Source of the DNA: Microbacterium sp. zg-B185
Lineage (GTDB): Bacteria > Actinomycetota > Actinomycetes > Actinomycetales > Microbacteriaceae
Assembly (NCBI RefSeq): GCF_030246885.1
Contig: NZ_CP126739.1
Location: 1,054,001 to 1,118,000 of the forward strand
Direction of reading: 5' to 3'
DNA: 64,000 nt
The notes beneath the pieces are model-generated. The model did not search any database and was not told the origin of the DNA. It was given only the letters and a program-made list of their open reading frames with translations. The position numbers were made by a program, and so were the translations under genes. Positions 9,252-19,051 of the stretch are shown here, piece after piece (the stretch's first letter is position 1; each line of letters begins with the position of its first letter).

Positions 9252-9899
9252 ATGGAACAGCTGTGGTCGTTGATGCCCGAGTTCTGGGCGGGCTTCCGCG
9301 TGACCCTGCTCCTTCTGGTCGTCTCCGGCGTCGCCGCCCTCATCCTGGGCACCCTGATCGCCGCGATGCGCATCTCGCCGGTCGCCTCGCTGCGCGTGTT
9401 CGCCGCCTTCTGGGTGGAGATCGCCCGCAACACCCCGCTCACGCTCGTGTTCATCTTCACGGCATTCGTGCTTCCGATGCTGGGAGTGCGGGCCCCGTAC
9501 CTGATCCTCGCGTTCGTCGCGCTGACGTATTACACGTCCCCCTTCGTCGCCGAAGCCCTGCGCTCCGGCATCAACGGCGTGCCGATCGGTCAGGCTGAGG
9601 CGGCGCGCAGCATCGGACTCGGCTTCGGGCAGACCGTCAGCCTGGTGGTCCTGCCGCAGGCGTTCCGGATGACCGTGCCCCCGCTGATCAACGTCTTCAT
9701 CGCGCTGACCAAGAACACCTCGGTCGCCGGCGGCTTCTTCGTCGTCGAACTGTTCGCCACCACCCGTCAGCTCGCCAATGACAACGGCAACATCGTGCTG
9801 CAGATCCTGTTCACCGCCGCGCTGCTGTACCTCGTCATCACCGTGCCCCTGGGCTACTTCGCCGGCCAACTCGAGAAGCGATGGGTGGTGCGCCGATGA
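9252..9899 (+). CDS. gluC: Amino-acid ABC transporter permease (GluC-like)
   Basis: A 215-residue inner-membrane permease of the His/Glu/Gln/Arg/opine family. Hydrophobic segments include TLLLLVVSGVAALILGTLIAA near residues 18-38 and a C-terminal ALLYLVITVPLGYF helix. The cytoplasmic EAA loop reads GQAEAARSIGLGFGQTVSLV and docks on the ATPase. A good ribosome site, GAGAGGAGG, precedes the ATG. The stop overlaps the next start (ATGA), so the two permeases are coupled and probably form a heterodimer. Confidence 0.88.
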   Translation: MEQLWSLMPEFWAGFRVTLLLLVVSGVAALILGTLIAAMRISPVASLRVFAAFWVEIARNTPLTLVFIFTAFVLPMLGVRAPYLILAFVALTYYTSPFVAEALRSGINGVPIGQAEAARSIGLGFGQTVSLVVLPQAFRMTVPPLINVFIALTKNTSVAGGFFVVELFATTRQLANDNGNIVLQILFTAALLYLVITVPLGYFAGQLEKRWVVRR

Positions 9900-10831
9900 G
9901 CGGCAACAGCGTGCTGTTCGACGTGCCTGGCCCCAGGGCCCGCAGGGTCTCGCTGATCGTCTCGATCGTCGCGCTCCTGCTGATCCTCGCGGGCGGGTTC
10001 TGGGTGTACACGCTCCTGGCCGCCCCGCGTCAGTCCGGCGGCATCACGCTGCCGGGCATGTTCGACGCCACGCGGTGGAACATCTTTGCCGACCCACAGG
10101 TGTGGGTGTTCATCGCCGAAGGCGTCGTCGCGACGCTGCAGGCCGCGGCGGTGGCCGGCGTCGGCGCGATCGCGCTCGGCATCGTCCTGTCGCTGCTGCG
10201 CAGTTCGACGATCGCGTGGGTGCGCATTCCGACGGCGTGGCTGATCGAATTCCTGCGCGGCATGCCGGTGCTGCTGATGATGCTGTTCATCCTCCTCATC
10301 GCCTCGACCGGAGCCTTCTGGGCGGTCGTGATCGCGCTGATCCTGTACAACGGAACGCTGATCGGCGAGATCCTGCGCGCCGGTCTGGTCGCGCTGCCAC
10401 GAGGACAGCGGGAAGCGGCGCTGAGCGTCGGCATGCGGGAGTTCCAGTCCAAGATGCTGGTCGAGTTCCCTCAGGCGTTCCGCCAGATGCTGCCGATCAT
10501 CGTGGCCCAGCTGGTGGTGCTGCTGAAGGACACCTCGCTGGGCTACATCGTCGGATACAACGAGATCATCCGCAACAACATCAACAACCTCGGCAGCTTC
10601 TACGGCAACCGGTACCTGTTCTCGCTGTTCGCCGTGACCTTGGCGATCTACCTCGCCATCAACCTGACCCTGTCCTGGTTCGCGCGCTGGCTGTCCCGCC
10701 GCACCGCAAGCGGGGGAATGCGCCGGCGCAGGGCGAAGGGACCGGCTCAGCCGCTGGATCCGACGCAGGCGATCCTGGGGGCAGAGAACAGCGCGGCCGC
10801 GAAGCAGTCGGAGTCCAGAACGCAGCTCTAG
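9896..10831 (+). CDS. gluD: Amino-acid ABC transporter permease (GluD-like)
   Basis: The second permease, 311 residues, with an N-terminal transmembrane helix (about 22-45) ahead of the conserved five-helix core. The EAA loop is LPRGQREAALSVGMREFQSK. Other conserved parts are IEFLRGMPVLLMMLF and KDTSLGYIVGYNEI. The C-terminal 45 residues are hydrophilic and Arg/Lys rich. The start at 9896 was chosen because ATG overlaps the gluC stop; an in-frame ATG exists 15 bases upstream. Confidence 0.87.
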   Translation: MSGNSVLFDVPGPRARRVSLIVSIVALLLILAGGFWVYTLLAAPRQSGGITLPGMFDATRWNIFADPQVWVFIAEGVVATLQAAAVAGVGAIALGIVLSLLRSSTIAWVRIPTAWLIEFLRGMPVLLMMLFILLIASTGAFWAVVIALILYNGTLIGEILRAGLVALPRGQREAALSVGMREFQSKMLVEFPQAFRQMLPIIVAQLVVLLKDTSLGYIVGYNEIIRNNINNLGSFYGNRYLFSLFAVTLAIYLAINLTLSWFARWLSRRTASGGMRRRRAKGPAQPLDPTQAILGAENSAAAKQSESRTQL

Positions 10832-10872
10832 TGCGACGGCGGGCTCATCCGCCCTCGGTAGACTCGCTTCTC

Positions 10873-11913
10873 GTGTCTGACCTTCCCGAAATCACGCCCG
10901 AGGCGGTGGACGCCGCCGCCCAGGCTGCTCTGGACGCCATCGCCGCGGCATCCGACAGCGCCGCCATCAAGGCGGTGCGCTCCGCGCACATCGCAGAGGG
11001 CTCGCCGCTGGCGAAGCTCAATTCCCGCATGCGCGAGGTCGCCCCGGAGCGCAAGTCCGAGTTCGGCAAGCTGATCGGTCAGGCGCGGGGCCGCGTGAAC
11101 CAGGCGCTCGCCGCCCGCGAGGCCGCGATCGCCGAGGCCGAGACCGCTGCCCGGCTGGAGTCCGAGCGGGTGGATGTCACGGCGCTGCCCGTCCGCGCCC
11201 GCGTGGGGGCGCGGCACCCGATCTCGCTCCTGCAGGAGCAGATCGCCGACATCTTCGTGGGCATGGGCTGGGAGATCGCCGAAGGCCCCGAGCTCGAGCA
11301 CGAGTGGTACAACTTCGACGCGCTGAACTTCGATGCCGATCACCCCGCGCGCCAGATGCAGGACACGTTCTTCGTCGATCCGGTGGAGCGCCACCTCGTG
11401 ATGCGCACGCACACCAGCCCCGTTCAGGTGCGATCCATGCTGGAGCGGGACATCCCGATCTATGTGCTGTGCCCGGGGCGGGTCTACCGCACCGACGAGT
11501 TCGACGCCACTCACCTGCCCGTGTTCACGCAGTTCGAGGGACTCGTGGTGGACAAGAACATCACCATGGCGCATCTGAAGGGCACGCTGGACCATGCGGC
11601 CCGCGTGCTGTTCGGGCCGGAGGCCAAGACGCGCTTCCGCGCGAACTTCTTCCCCTTCACCGAGCCCTCTGCCGAGCTGGACCTGTGGCATCCGACCTTC
11701 ACAGGCGGAGCCCGTTGGATCGAGTGGGGCGGCTGCGGCATGATCAACCCGAATGTGCTCCGGGCGGCCGGCATCGACCCCGAGCAGTACTCCGGATTCG
11801 CGTTCGGAATGGGCATCGAACGGACGCTGATGTTCCGCAGCGACGTCCAGGACATGCGTGACATGGCCGAAGGCGATATCCGCTTCAGCGAGCAGTTCGG
11901 GATGGTGGTCTGA
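10873..11913 (+). CDS. pheS: Phenylalanine-tRNA ligase alpha subunit
   Basis: A 346-residue catalytic subunit of the class II (alpha-beta)2 enzyme that charges tRNA-Phe. The N-terminal coiled-coil arm (about 10-90) binds tRNA. The core shows HPISLLQEQI, the motif 2 region with FTQFEGLVVDKN, GGARWIEWGGCGMINPNVL and motif 3 GFAFGMGIERTLM. The start is GTG 10873, with TAGACT at 10859-10864 as -10 and no Shine-Dalgarno, so it is probably leaderless. The stop overlaps pheT by one base (TGATG). Confidence 0.96.
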   Translation: MSDLPEITPEAVDAAAQAALDAIAAASDSAAIKAVRSAHIAEGSPLAKLNSRMREVAPERKSEFGKLIGQARGRVNQALAAREAAIAEAETAARLESERVDVTALPVRARVGARHPISLLQEQIADIFVGMGWEIAEGPELEHEWYNFDALNFDADHPARQMQDTFFVDPVERHLVMRTHTSPVQVRSMLERDIPIYVLCPGRVYRTDEFDATHLPVFTQFEGLVVDKNITMAHLKGTLDHAARVLFGPEAKTRFRANFFPFTEPSAELDLWHPTFTGGARWIEWGGCGMINPNVLRAAGIDPEQYSGFAFGMGIERTLMFRSDVQDMRDMAEGDIRFSEQFGMVV

Positions 11914-14438
11914 TGCGCGTTCCGCTCTCCTGGCTGCGGGAGTACGTCGATGTGCCGGTGGATGCCGCACCCGAGGACGTTCTGGCCGCGCTCGTGCGCG
12001 TCGGGTTCGAGGAGGAGGACATCCACCGCTTCGAGCTGTCCGGTCCGATCGTCGTGGGCGAGGTGCTCGACTTCGTCGAGGAACCGCAGTCCAACGGCAA
12101 AACCATCCGCTGGTGCCAGGTGCGCGTTGCTCCGGACGGGGAGACCGCGGCCGACGGCGGCGACGCCGTCCACGGCATCGTGTGCGGTGCCCGCAACTTC
12201 TTCGTCGGCGATAAGGTCGTGGTGACGCTCCCGGGCGCCGTGCTGCCCGGCCCGTTCCCCATCGCCGCGCGCAAGACGTACGGCCACGTGTCCGACGGCA
12301 TGATCGCCTCGGCCAGGGAGCTGGGCCTCGGCGAAGAGCACGACGGCATCCTGCGTCTTGCCGCTCTGGGCATCGACGCGCCCGTGGGCACCGACGCGAT
12401 CGAATTGCTGGGGCTGAACGACGTCGCGGTCGAGATCAACGTGACCCCGGACCGCGGCTACGCGCTGTCGCTGCGCGGTGTGGCGCGCGAGTACTCGCAC
12501 GCGACCGGCGCGACCTTCCGCGACCCGGGGCTGCGTCCGCCGCACCAGGTCGAGCCCGGTCATGGCTTCGTCATCGCTGTCGAAGACGTCGCACCGATCC
12601 GCGGCCGCGTGGGCGCATCGGAGTTCGTGGTGCGCACCGTGCGCGGAGTCGACGCGACCGCGCCCACGCCCGCGTGGATGACCGCGCGCCTGAGCCTTGC
12701 CGGCATCCGCTCGCTGGGGGTCCTGATCGATATCACCAACTACGTCATGTTGGAGCTGGGCAACCCGATCCACGGCTATGACCTGGACAAGCTCACCGGC
12801 GGCATCACCGTTCGTCGCGCGACGCCTGGCGAGCAGCTCGAGACGCTCGACGGCAAGGTCCGTGCGCTGGATCCGGAAGACCTGCTCATCACCGACGAGT
12901 CCGGTCCGATCGGTCTGGCCGGCGTCATGGGCGGCGGAACAACCGAGATGGGGCCCGACACCAAGAACGTCCTGATCGAGGCCGCCGTCTTCGACCCGGT
13001 CTCCATCGCGCGCACCGCACGCCGGCACAAGCTGCCGTCCGAGGCCTCGCGTCGTTTCGAGCGCGGAGTCGACCCGAACATCCCGTTCGTGGCTGCCCAG
13101 CGCGTCGCGGACCTGATGGTCGAGCTGGCAGGGGGCACGATCGACGAGCTCGGCGGGGCGCTGTTCGCGCCGTGGACGCGGTCGCACATCGTGTTGCCGG
13201 TGGGCTTCGTGCAGGGCCTGATCGGCGTGAACTACCCCACTTCCGAGGTGATCGGCGCGCTGCGGCTGATCGGGTGCGAAGTGGACGACCGCGGTGACGA
13301 ACTGGTGGTCTCACCCCCGTCCTGGCGCCCGGACCTGACCGACAAGTGGACCCTCGCCGAGGAGGTCGCCCGCATCGAGGGGTACGACCGGATCCCGTCC
13401 CTCCTTCCCACGCCGCCGCCCGGGCGCGGTCTGACGCCGGCCCAGCAGGGGCGACGCCGTGTGGCCAACGCCCTCGCGGCCGCCGGTTATGTCGAGACAC
13501 CGTCGTTCCCCTTCACCACGCAGGATCAGAACGATCTGCACGGCTCCGCTTCCGGCGCGCACCTGCCGAGCGTCAAGCTCGCGAACCCGCTGGACGGGCA
13601 GGCGCCGTTCCTGCGCCGCAGCCTCGTGCCGGCGCTGCTGCGGGTTGCGCACCGCAACGTGGCACGCGGCTTCACCGACCTCCAGCTCTTCGAGACCGGT
13701 TCCGTGTTCCTCCCCGAAGCCGGCGTGACGTACGGCACATCGTTCGTGCCTCCGCTCGCCGTGCGCCCGGATGCCGCGACCCTGACCGCCCTGGACGCGT
13801 CCATTCCGCCGCAGCACCGGCACGTGGCGATCCTGCTGGCCGGTCTGATTTCGGCGAAGCAGCCGGGCGCCGCCGCCGAGGCGGCCGGTCTTGCCGACGC
13901 GCTCGACGCCGTGCGCACGATCGCGGCGGCTGCCGGAGTGAGTGTTGCCGTGTCCCAGGGCGAACGGGCGGCGCTGCATCCCGGGCGGACGGCGGTGCTG
14001 TCTGTCGGTGCGGTCGATGTCGGCTATGCGGGCGAGCTGCTCCCTGCCGTCGCCGAGGCGGCCGACCTGCCCGGCCGCGTCATCGTCGCGGAGCTCGATC
14101 TGGACCTCATCCTCTCGCTCGCAGGCGAGAAGGTCGTCGCCGGCTCGCTGTCGGTATATCCCGCCGCCACGCAGGACCTGTCCCTGGTGGTGGGCGCGGA
14201 CGTGCCGGCGGGCGACGTGCGCGCCGCTGTGGCGGAGGGCGCCGGCGCCCTGCTGGAGTCCATGCGGCTCGTCGACGACTACCGCGGCGCGGGCGTGCCG
14301 GAGGGCGCGAAGAGCCTCACCTTCGCGCTGCGCTTCCGCGCTCAGGACCGCACGCTGACCGCTGCCGAGGCCACCGAGGCCAAGCTCGCCGGCGTCGCAG
14401 CTGCCGCGGAGCGATTCGGTGCCACGCTGCGCGAATAG
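11913..14438 (+). CDS. pheT: Phenylalanine-tRNA ligase beta subunit
   Basis: An 841-residue partner of PheS. Domain order: the start RVPLSWLREYVDVP, an EMAP-type tRNA-binding domain (about 40-150), B3/B4 editing domain (about 230-400, with KLPSEASRRFERGVDPN), B5 domain (about 420-495), catalytic-like core, and a C-terminal anticodon-binding FDX-ACB domain (about 745-841) with SVYPAATQDLSLVV and SLTFALRFRAQDRTLT. Length is normal. Translation is coupled to pheS through TGATG. The gene ends 27 bases before the stop of the convergent ATPase gene. Confidence 0.96.
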   Translation: MRVPLSWLREYVDVPVDAAPEDVLAALVRVGFEEEDIHRFELSGPIVVGEVLDFVEEPQSNGKTIRWCQVRVAPDGETAADGGDAVHGIVCGARNFFVGDKVVVTLPGAVLPGPFPIAARKTYGHVSDGMIASARELGLGEEHDGILRLAALGIDAPVGTDAIELLGLNDVAVEINVTPDRGYALSLRGVAREYSHATGATFRDPGLRPPHQVEPGHGFVIAVEDVAPIRGRVGASEFVVRTVRGVDATAPTPAWMTARLSLAGIRSLGVLIDITNYVMLELGNPIHGYDLDKLTGGITVRRATPGEQLETLDGKVRALDPEDLLITDESGPIGLAGVMGGGTTEMGPDTKNVLIEAAVFDPVSIARTARRHKLPSEASRRFERGVDPNIPFVAAQRVADLMVELAGGTIDELGGALFAPWTRSHIVLPVGFVQGLIGVNYPTSEVIGALRLIGCEVDDRGDELVVSPPSWRPDLTDKWTLAEEVARIEGYDRIPSLLPTPPPGRGLTPAQQGRRRVANALAAAGYVETPSFPFTTQDQNDLHGSASGAHLPSVKLANPLDGQAPFLRRSLVPALLRVAHRNVARGFTDLQLFETGSVFLPEAGVTYGTSFVPPLAVRPDAATLTALDASIPPQHRHVAILLAGLISAKQPGAAAEAAGLADALDAVRTIAAAAGVSVAVSQGERAALHPGRTAVLSVGAVDVGYAGELLPAVAEAADLPGRVIVAELDLDLILSLAGEKVVAGSLSVYPAATQDLSLVVGADVPAGDVRAAVAEGAGALLESMRLVDDYRGAGVPEGAKSLTFALRFRAQDRTLTAAEATEAKLAGVAAAAERFGATLRE

Positions 14439-14465
14439 CGGGTGCCTTCGGGGGCAGCGCGCGGC

Positions 14466-15608
14466 TCAGCGTGCTCCCCAGTGCCAGGGTGGACGATCCA
14501 GCACGCCCTGCCCGGTGATCCGGGTGCCGGACGGCGTCGCCTCGAGTCGATGGGTCACGGCACCGGCATCCTCCAGTGCGGACCCGAGCGCGCCGGCGTG
14601 GGTCACGACCAGCACCTGGGTGCGACGGGATGCCGCGGCGATCAGCTGCGCGAGCGGCCCGAGCAGGTCGGGATGCAGGCTGGACTCCGGCTCGTTGAGG
14701 ACGATGAGCGGACCCGGTGCCGCCGGAAGCAGCGCGGCGCACAGCAGCAGATACCGCAGCGTCCCGTCCGAGAGCTCATCGGTCTCCAGCGGGCGCAGCA
14801 GGCCGGGCTGGTGCATGACCAGACGCAGGCGGCCGTCCGTGCCGATCACGTCCACGCGCGTGCCGGGGAAGGCCCGCTCCACTTCACGGTCCAGCTCATC
14901 GGAGTGCCCGGCATCCCTGATCGTCGCCCACACCGCCGCCACGTCGGTGCCGTCATGGCCGAGCACTGCGGTGCGCGTGCCGACCTGCGGCGATCGCACC
15001 GGCGCAGCGGTGTCCGTACGGAAGTGGTCGTAGAAGCGCCAGCCGCCCAGCGTGCGGCGCAGGCTCAGCAGCTCGGGGGCGGTGTCCCCGTCGGCGAGGT
15101 CGGTCAGGATCGTCTCGTACGGCATCAGCGGCTGCGCGAGGGGCCGCCAGTTCCGATCGCGTACCCGCGCCGCGGCGCCGTGACGGTCGATGAGCAGGGA
15201 CGAGGGCTTGGCGACAGGCCCGGCGAACACCTGTTCGCGCTTGACCTCGGGGTCGCGGTCGAACAGCGAGGGCCCCACCGTCTGCGGGATGCCGAGATCG
15301 ACGACGTAGCCGAGTTCGTCACCGGCGAACCCGAGCAGGAGCGCGTGCGGCCGCTTGCGCACCGTCCCCTGCACGGCCGACTGACCGGTGGGCGCCTCCG
15401 GCCCGGCCCACAGCAGCGACCGCAGTCCGCCTTCGCCGGCTACGGCTGCCACCAGCGACCCGCTCGCCGCCGAAGCGAGCAGCCGCAGCGCGCGGTAGAG
15501 GTTGGACTTTCCGGAACCGTTCGCCCCGGTCACCACGGTCAGGCCGCCCAACGGCACCACGACGTCGCGCAGCGATCGGTACCCGGCCACTGCCACAGTC
15601 GTGATCAC
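14466..15608 (-). CDS. AAA-family ATPase, ABC/SMC-type (OLD/RecF-like), function unknown
   Basis: A 380-residue soluble ATPase. Seen: Walker A TGANGSGKSNLYRA (about 27-40), an ABC-like signature ELSDGTLRYLLL, Walker B PLIVLNEPESSLHPDLL, and a switch His in VLVVTHAGALG. The middle is too short for a long coiled coil, which separates it from RecN and SMC. It carries no recognisable nuclease (TOPRIM) domain after the ATPase part and has no partner gene beside it. A role in DNA repair or defence is possible by family but not supported here. Divergent from argC across a 281-base region. Confidence 0.75.
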   Translation of the reverse strand: MITTVAVAGYRSLRDVVVPLGGLTVVTGANGSGKSNLYRALRLLASAASGSLVAAVAGEGGLRSLLWAGPEAPTGQSAVQGTVRKRPHALLLGFAGDELGYVVDLGIPQTVGPSLFDRDPEVKREQVFAGPVAKPSSLLIDRHGAAARVRDRNWRPLAQPLMPYETILTDLADGDTAPELLSLRRTLGGWRFYDHFRTDTAAPVRSPQVGTRTAVLGHDGTDVAAVWATIRDAGHSDELDREVERAFPGTRVDVIGTDGRLRLVMHQPGLLRPLETDELSDGTLRYLLLCAALLPAAPGPLIVLNEPESSLHPDLLGPLAQLIAAASRRTQVLVVTHAGALGSALEDAGAVTHRLEATPSGTRITGQGVLDRPPWHWGAR

Positions 15609-15840
15609 TGCCCCATCCTGACAGGGACCTCGGACTCCGAAAGCCGATCGAGCCCGGTGGCGCGCAGCGCGCGATTTGCAGGGCTCACACCGCAGGGGCT
15701 ATCGTCGCCCCATGCCTTCGGCAGCGCACCTCTCCGCCACGCTCGTATCGAGCGTCGCTCCCGCGCGCCGACGTCTGGACGGACGCCGACTCTAGGCGGC
15801 CCCGCGCACCCTGGGAAGGGGAGCCGTGGGCGTCGCCGGA

Positions 15841-15862
15841 GCACTGAGCCCGTCGAAGGGCC
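15841..15862. repeat. Short GAGCCCGTCGAAGGG intergenic repeat element
   Basis: The sequence CACTGAGCCCGTCGAAGGG in the argC upstream region closely resembles the short intergenic repeat CTGAGCCTGTCGAAGGG that is scattered through many high-GC genomes. Only one intergenic copy was noticed in this window, so the call relies on recollection of the element. It lies just upstream of the argC promoter. Confidence 0.4.
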
Positions 15863-15889
15863 CCGACCCCAGACTCTAAGGTTGAATCC

Positions 15890-16978
15890 ATGACATATTC
15901 GGTCGCCGTATCCGGCGCTTCGGGCTATGCGGGCGGTGAGATCCTGCGGATCCTCGCCGCTCATCCCGACGTCGAGATCCGCACTGTCACCGCGCACTCG
16001 AATGCCGGACAGGACCTCGTCCAGCAGCAGCCGCATCTGCGGTCCCTGGCGCATCTGACGCTTCAGAAGACCGCCCCGGAGGTGCTGGCCGGGCACGACA
16101 TCGTCTTCCTCGCACTCCCGCACGGCGAATCCGGCCGGTTCACCGATGCGCTGTCGGACACCCCCCTGGTCATCGACGCGGGCGCCGACCACCGCCTCTC
16201 CGCGCGCAGCGACTGGGACCAGTTCTACGGCGGCGACTTCCACGAGCCGTGGGAGTACGGTGTCCCCGAGCTGCTGGTCCACGGGGTCAAGCAGCGTGAG
16301 CGACTGGTCGGCGCACGACGCATCGCCGCGCCCGGATGCAACGCGAGCACGGTGAGCCTCAGCCTCGCGCCCGGTGTCGCAGCCCGCGTGATCGACACCT
16401 CCGACATCGTCACCGTGCTCGCCGTCGGCCCGTCCGGCGCCGGCAAGAGCCTGAAGACGGATCTGCTGGCCAGCGAGATCCTCGGCAGCGCCAACCCCTA
16501 CGCGGTCGGCGGCGCACACCGGCACATCCCCGAGATCCGGCAGGCGCTGGCCGCCGCAGCCCCGGAAGGCGACGTCGCGCTCGGGTCGGGTACGCCGCAG
16601 GCTGCCGGTGCGGGCATCCGGATCTCCTTCACGCCGATCATCGTGCCCATGGCTCGCGGCATCCTGGCCACCAGCACGGCTCCGATCGCGCCCGGGGCGA
16701 CGGATGCCGACATCCGTGACGCCTGGGAAGCCGCGTACGGCGACGAGACCTTCGTACAACTGCTGCCCCCCGGCCGCTTCCCGCGCACCGCCGACGTCAT
16801 GGGTGCCAACACGGCGCTGCTGGGGCTGGCCATCGACCGGGACGCGAACCGCGTCGTCGTGGTGGCCGCAGTGGACAATCTCGTCAAAGGCACTGCCGGC
16901 GCCGCCATCCAGTCGATGAACCTCGCGCTCGGCCTTCCCGAAGGCCGCGCACTGACAACGAACGGACTCGCACCGTGA
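15890..16978 (+). CDS. argC: N-acetyl-gamma-glutamyl-phosphate reductase
   Basis: A 362-residue NADPH-dependent reductase, third step of arginine synthesis. The N-terminal Rossmann motif is [15 protein letters not shown]; the catalytic cysteine is Cys150 in IAAPGCNAS; the His of the active site lies in the later [10 protein letters not shown] segment. The start ATG has TAAGGT at 15877-15882 as -10 and no Shine-Dalgarno, so a leaderless transcript is likely. The stop overlaps the argJ GTG by four bases. First gene of argCJBDF. Confidence 0.96.
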   Translation: MTYSVAVSGASGYAGGEILRILAAHPDVEIRTVTAHSNAGQDLVQQQPHLRSLAHLTLQKTAPEVLAGHDIVFLALPHGESGRFTDALSDTPLVIDAGADHRLSARSDWDQFYGGDFHEPWEYGVPELLVHGVKQRERLVGARRIAAPGCNASTVSLSLAPGVAARVIDTSDIVTVLAVGPSGAGKSLKTDLLASEILGSANPYAVGGAHRHIPEIRQALAAAAPEGDVALGSGTPQAAGAGIRISFTPIIVPMARGILATSTAPIAPGATDADIRDAWEAAYGDETFVQLLPPGRFPRTADVMGANTALLGLAIDRDANRVVVVAAVDNLVKGTAGAAIQSMNLALGLPEGRALTTNGLAP

Positions 16979-18132
16979 GCGTCACCGCCGCCCGGGGCTT
17001 CGAAGCGGCCGGTGTCGCAGCGGGTCTCAAATCCAGTGGGAAGACCGACGTCGCCGTGGTCGTCAACCGCGGGCCTCTCAAGGTCGGAGCGGCGGTGTTC
17101 ACCTCCAACCGCGCCAAGGCGAACCCCATTCTCTGGTCCCAGCAGGCCATCCAGGACGGGGTCGTCGAGGCGATCGTCCTGAACTCCGGCGGCGCGAACT
17201 GCTTCACAGGCACCTTCGGCTTCCAGACCACGCACCAGACCGCCGAGCGGGCGGCGGAACTGCTCGGTGTCAGCTCGGGCGACATCCTGGTCTGCTCGAC
17301 GGGTCTGATCGGCACCGGCGACGAGGTCTTCCGCGCGAAGGTCCTCGACGGTACCGCGGACGGCGTCGCCGCCCTGAGCCCGGACGGCGGCGAAGCGGCA
17401 TCCCTCGCCATCATGACCACCGATTCACGACCGAAGCGCTCCGTCGTCCGGCGGGGCGGATGGTCGATCGGCGGCATGGCCAAGGGCGCCGGGATGCTGG
17501 CGCCCGGCTTGGCGACGATGCTTGTCGTGATCACGACCGACGCCGTGCTCGATGCGGCCGCCGCCGACAGCGCGCTGCGCCGCGCGACGGGCGTGACCTT
17601 CGACCGGCTCGATTCGGATGGCTGCATGTCGACCAACGACCAGGTCACCCTCATGGTCAGCGGCGCCTCCGGTGTCGCGCCGGAGCCCGAGGATTTCACC
17701 TCCGCGCTGACCGAACTGTGCCTCGACCTGGCCACGCAGCTTCAGGGCGATGCCGAGGGCGCCTCGCACGATATCGCCATCCGGGTCGTGCACGCGGCAA
17801 CCGAAGCCGACGCCGTGGAAGTGGGCCGTTCGGTCGCCCGCAACAACCTGTTCAAAGCCGCGATCTTCGGCAACGACCCCAACTGGGGTCGGGTGCTGGC
17901 CGCAATCGGCACCACCGAGGCGGCCTTCGATCCCTACGACGTCGATGTGTGGATGAACGGCGTCCGCGTGTGCAGCCAGGGTGGGCCGGACGCGTCCCGC
18001 GACGACGTGGACTTGACCCCGCGGGCAACGGATCTGCTCATCGACCTCAGAGTCGGCGAAGCGGCAGCGACGATCCTGACCAACGATCTGACCCACGACT
18101 ACGTACACGAGAACAGCGCCTACGCCTCATGA
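16975..18132 (+). CDS. argJ: Glutamate N-acetyltransferase / amino-acid acetyltransferase (ArgJ)
   Basis: A 385-residue ornithine acetyltransferase that recycles the acetyl group from N-acetylornithine to glutamate. It self-cleaves into alpha and beta chains; the conserved cleavage motif [14 protein letters not shown] places the nucleophile at Thr181. Other conserved parts are [10 protein letters not shown] and [11 protein letters not shown]. With argJ present, the pathway is the cyclic type, and argA is not needed for net synthesis unless ArgJ is monofunctional. GTG start overlaps argC. Confidence 0.96.
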   Translation: MSVTAARGFEAAGVAAGLKSSGKTDVAVVVNRGPLKVGAAVFTSNRAKANPILWSQQAIQDGVVEAIVLNSGGANCFTGTFGFQTTHQTAERAAELLGVSSGDILVCSTGLIGTGDEVFRAKVLDGTADGVAALSPDGGEAASLAIMTTDSRPKRSVVRRGGWSIGGMAKGAGMLAPGLATMLVVITTDAVLDAAAADSALRRATGVTFDRLDSDGCMSTNDQVTLMVSGASGVAPEPEDFTSALTELCLDLATQLQGDAEGASHDIAIRVVHAATEADAVEVGRSVARNNLFKAAIFGNDPNWGRVLAAIGTTEAAFDPYDVDVWMNGVRVCSQGGPDASRDDVDLTPRATDLLIDLRVGEAAATILTNDLTHDYVHENSAYAS

Positions 18133-18145
18133 ACGAGCAGCTGAC

Positions 18146-19051
18146 ATGACCGACGTCGATCTTCAGGTCACCGACCCCGCCGAAGCGAGCGCGAAAGCAG
18201 CCACGCTGATCGAGTCGCTGCCCTGGCTGCAGCGCTTCAACGACCAGATCATCGTGATCAAGTACGGCGGCAACGCCATGGTCAGCGATGAACTGCAGGA
18301 CGCGTTCGCGTCCGATATCGCCTACCTGCGTTACGTCGGCGTCAAGCCCGTCGTCGTCCACGGCGGCGGACCGCAGATCTCCTCGATGCTCGACCGCCTG
18401 TCGATCCCCAGCGAGTTCAAGGGCGGCTACCGCGTCACCAGCACGGAGGCCATCGGCGTCGTGCGGATGGTGCTGACCGGCCAGATCAACCCGCAGCTGG
18501 TGGCCAAGATCAACGCGCACGGACCCCACGCCGCGGGCCTGTCCGGCGAGGACGCCGGGCTGTTCGGCGGACGTCGCCGCGGCGTCATCCTCGACGGGGT
18601 GGAGCATGACCTGGGCAGGGTGGGCGACGTCGTCGAGGTCGACCCGCAGCCGGTGCACGACCAGCTCGCCGCGGGCCGGATTCCGGTCGTCTCGAGCATC
18701 GCCCCGGACCTGGATCGCCCCGGACATTCGCTCAACGTCAACGCGGACGCGGCAGCCGCGGCACTGGCGGTCGCGCTCGGTGCCGCCAAACTCGTCGTGC
18801 TCACCGACGTGGCCGGGCTCTACGCCGACTGGCCGAACCGGGACTCGCTCGTCTCGCACCTGAGCACGACCGAGCTGCGCACGCTGCTGCCCACGCTGGA
18901 GTCGGGCATGATCCCCAAGATGCAGGCGTGCCTGGACGCGGTCGAGGGCGGGGTGGAGACGGCGGCGATCATCGACGGACGGGTGCCGCACTCGGTGCTC
19001 GTGGAGATCTTCACAAGCAAGGGAATCGGAACAGAGGTGGTCCTCGGATGA
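18146..19051 (+). CDS. argB: Acetylglutamate kinase
   Basis: A 301-residue amino acid kinase phosphorylating N-acetylglutamate. Seen: [10 protein letters not shown] (about residue 31), [32 protein letters not shown] and [19 protein letters not shown]. The N-terminal helix ([17 protein letters not shown]) is the type associated with hexameric, arginine-inhibited kinases, so feedback inhibition is likely. It lies 13 bases after argJ, with ATGAACGAGCAGCTGAC before the start, and overlaps argD by four bases. Confidence 0.96.
   Translation: MTDVDLQVTDPAEASAKAATLIESLPWLQRFNDQIIVIKYGGNAMVSDELQDAFASDIAYLRYVGVKPVVVHGGGPQISSMLDRLSIPSEFKGGYRVTSTEAIGVVRMVLTGQINPQLVAKINAHGPHAAGLSGEDAGLFGGRRRGVILDGVEHDLGRVGDVVEVDPQPVHDQLAAGRIPVVSSIAPDLDRPGHSLNVNADAAAAALAVALGAAKLVVLTDVAGLYADWPNRDSLVSHLSTTELRTLLPTLESGMIPKMQACLDAVEGGVETAAIIDGRVPHSVLVEIFTSKGIGTEVVLG

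Noticed and set aside
9778..10872. Open frame continuous with pheS that would make a 711-residue fusion
   Set aside because: The upstream part is a shadow of the two permease genes. The real pheS starts at GTG 10873 with its own -10 box.
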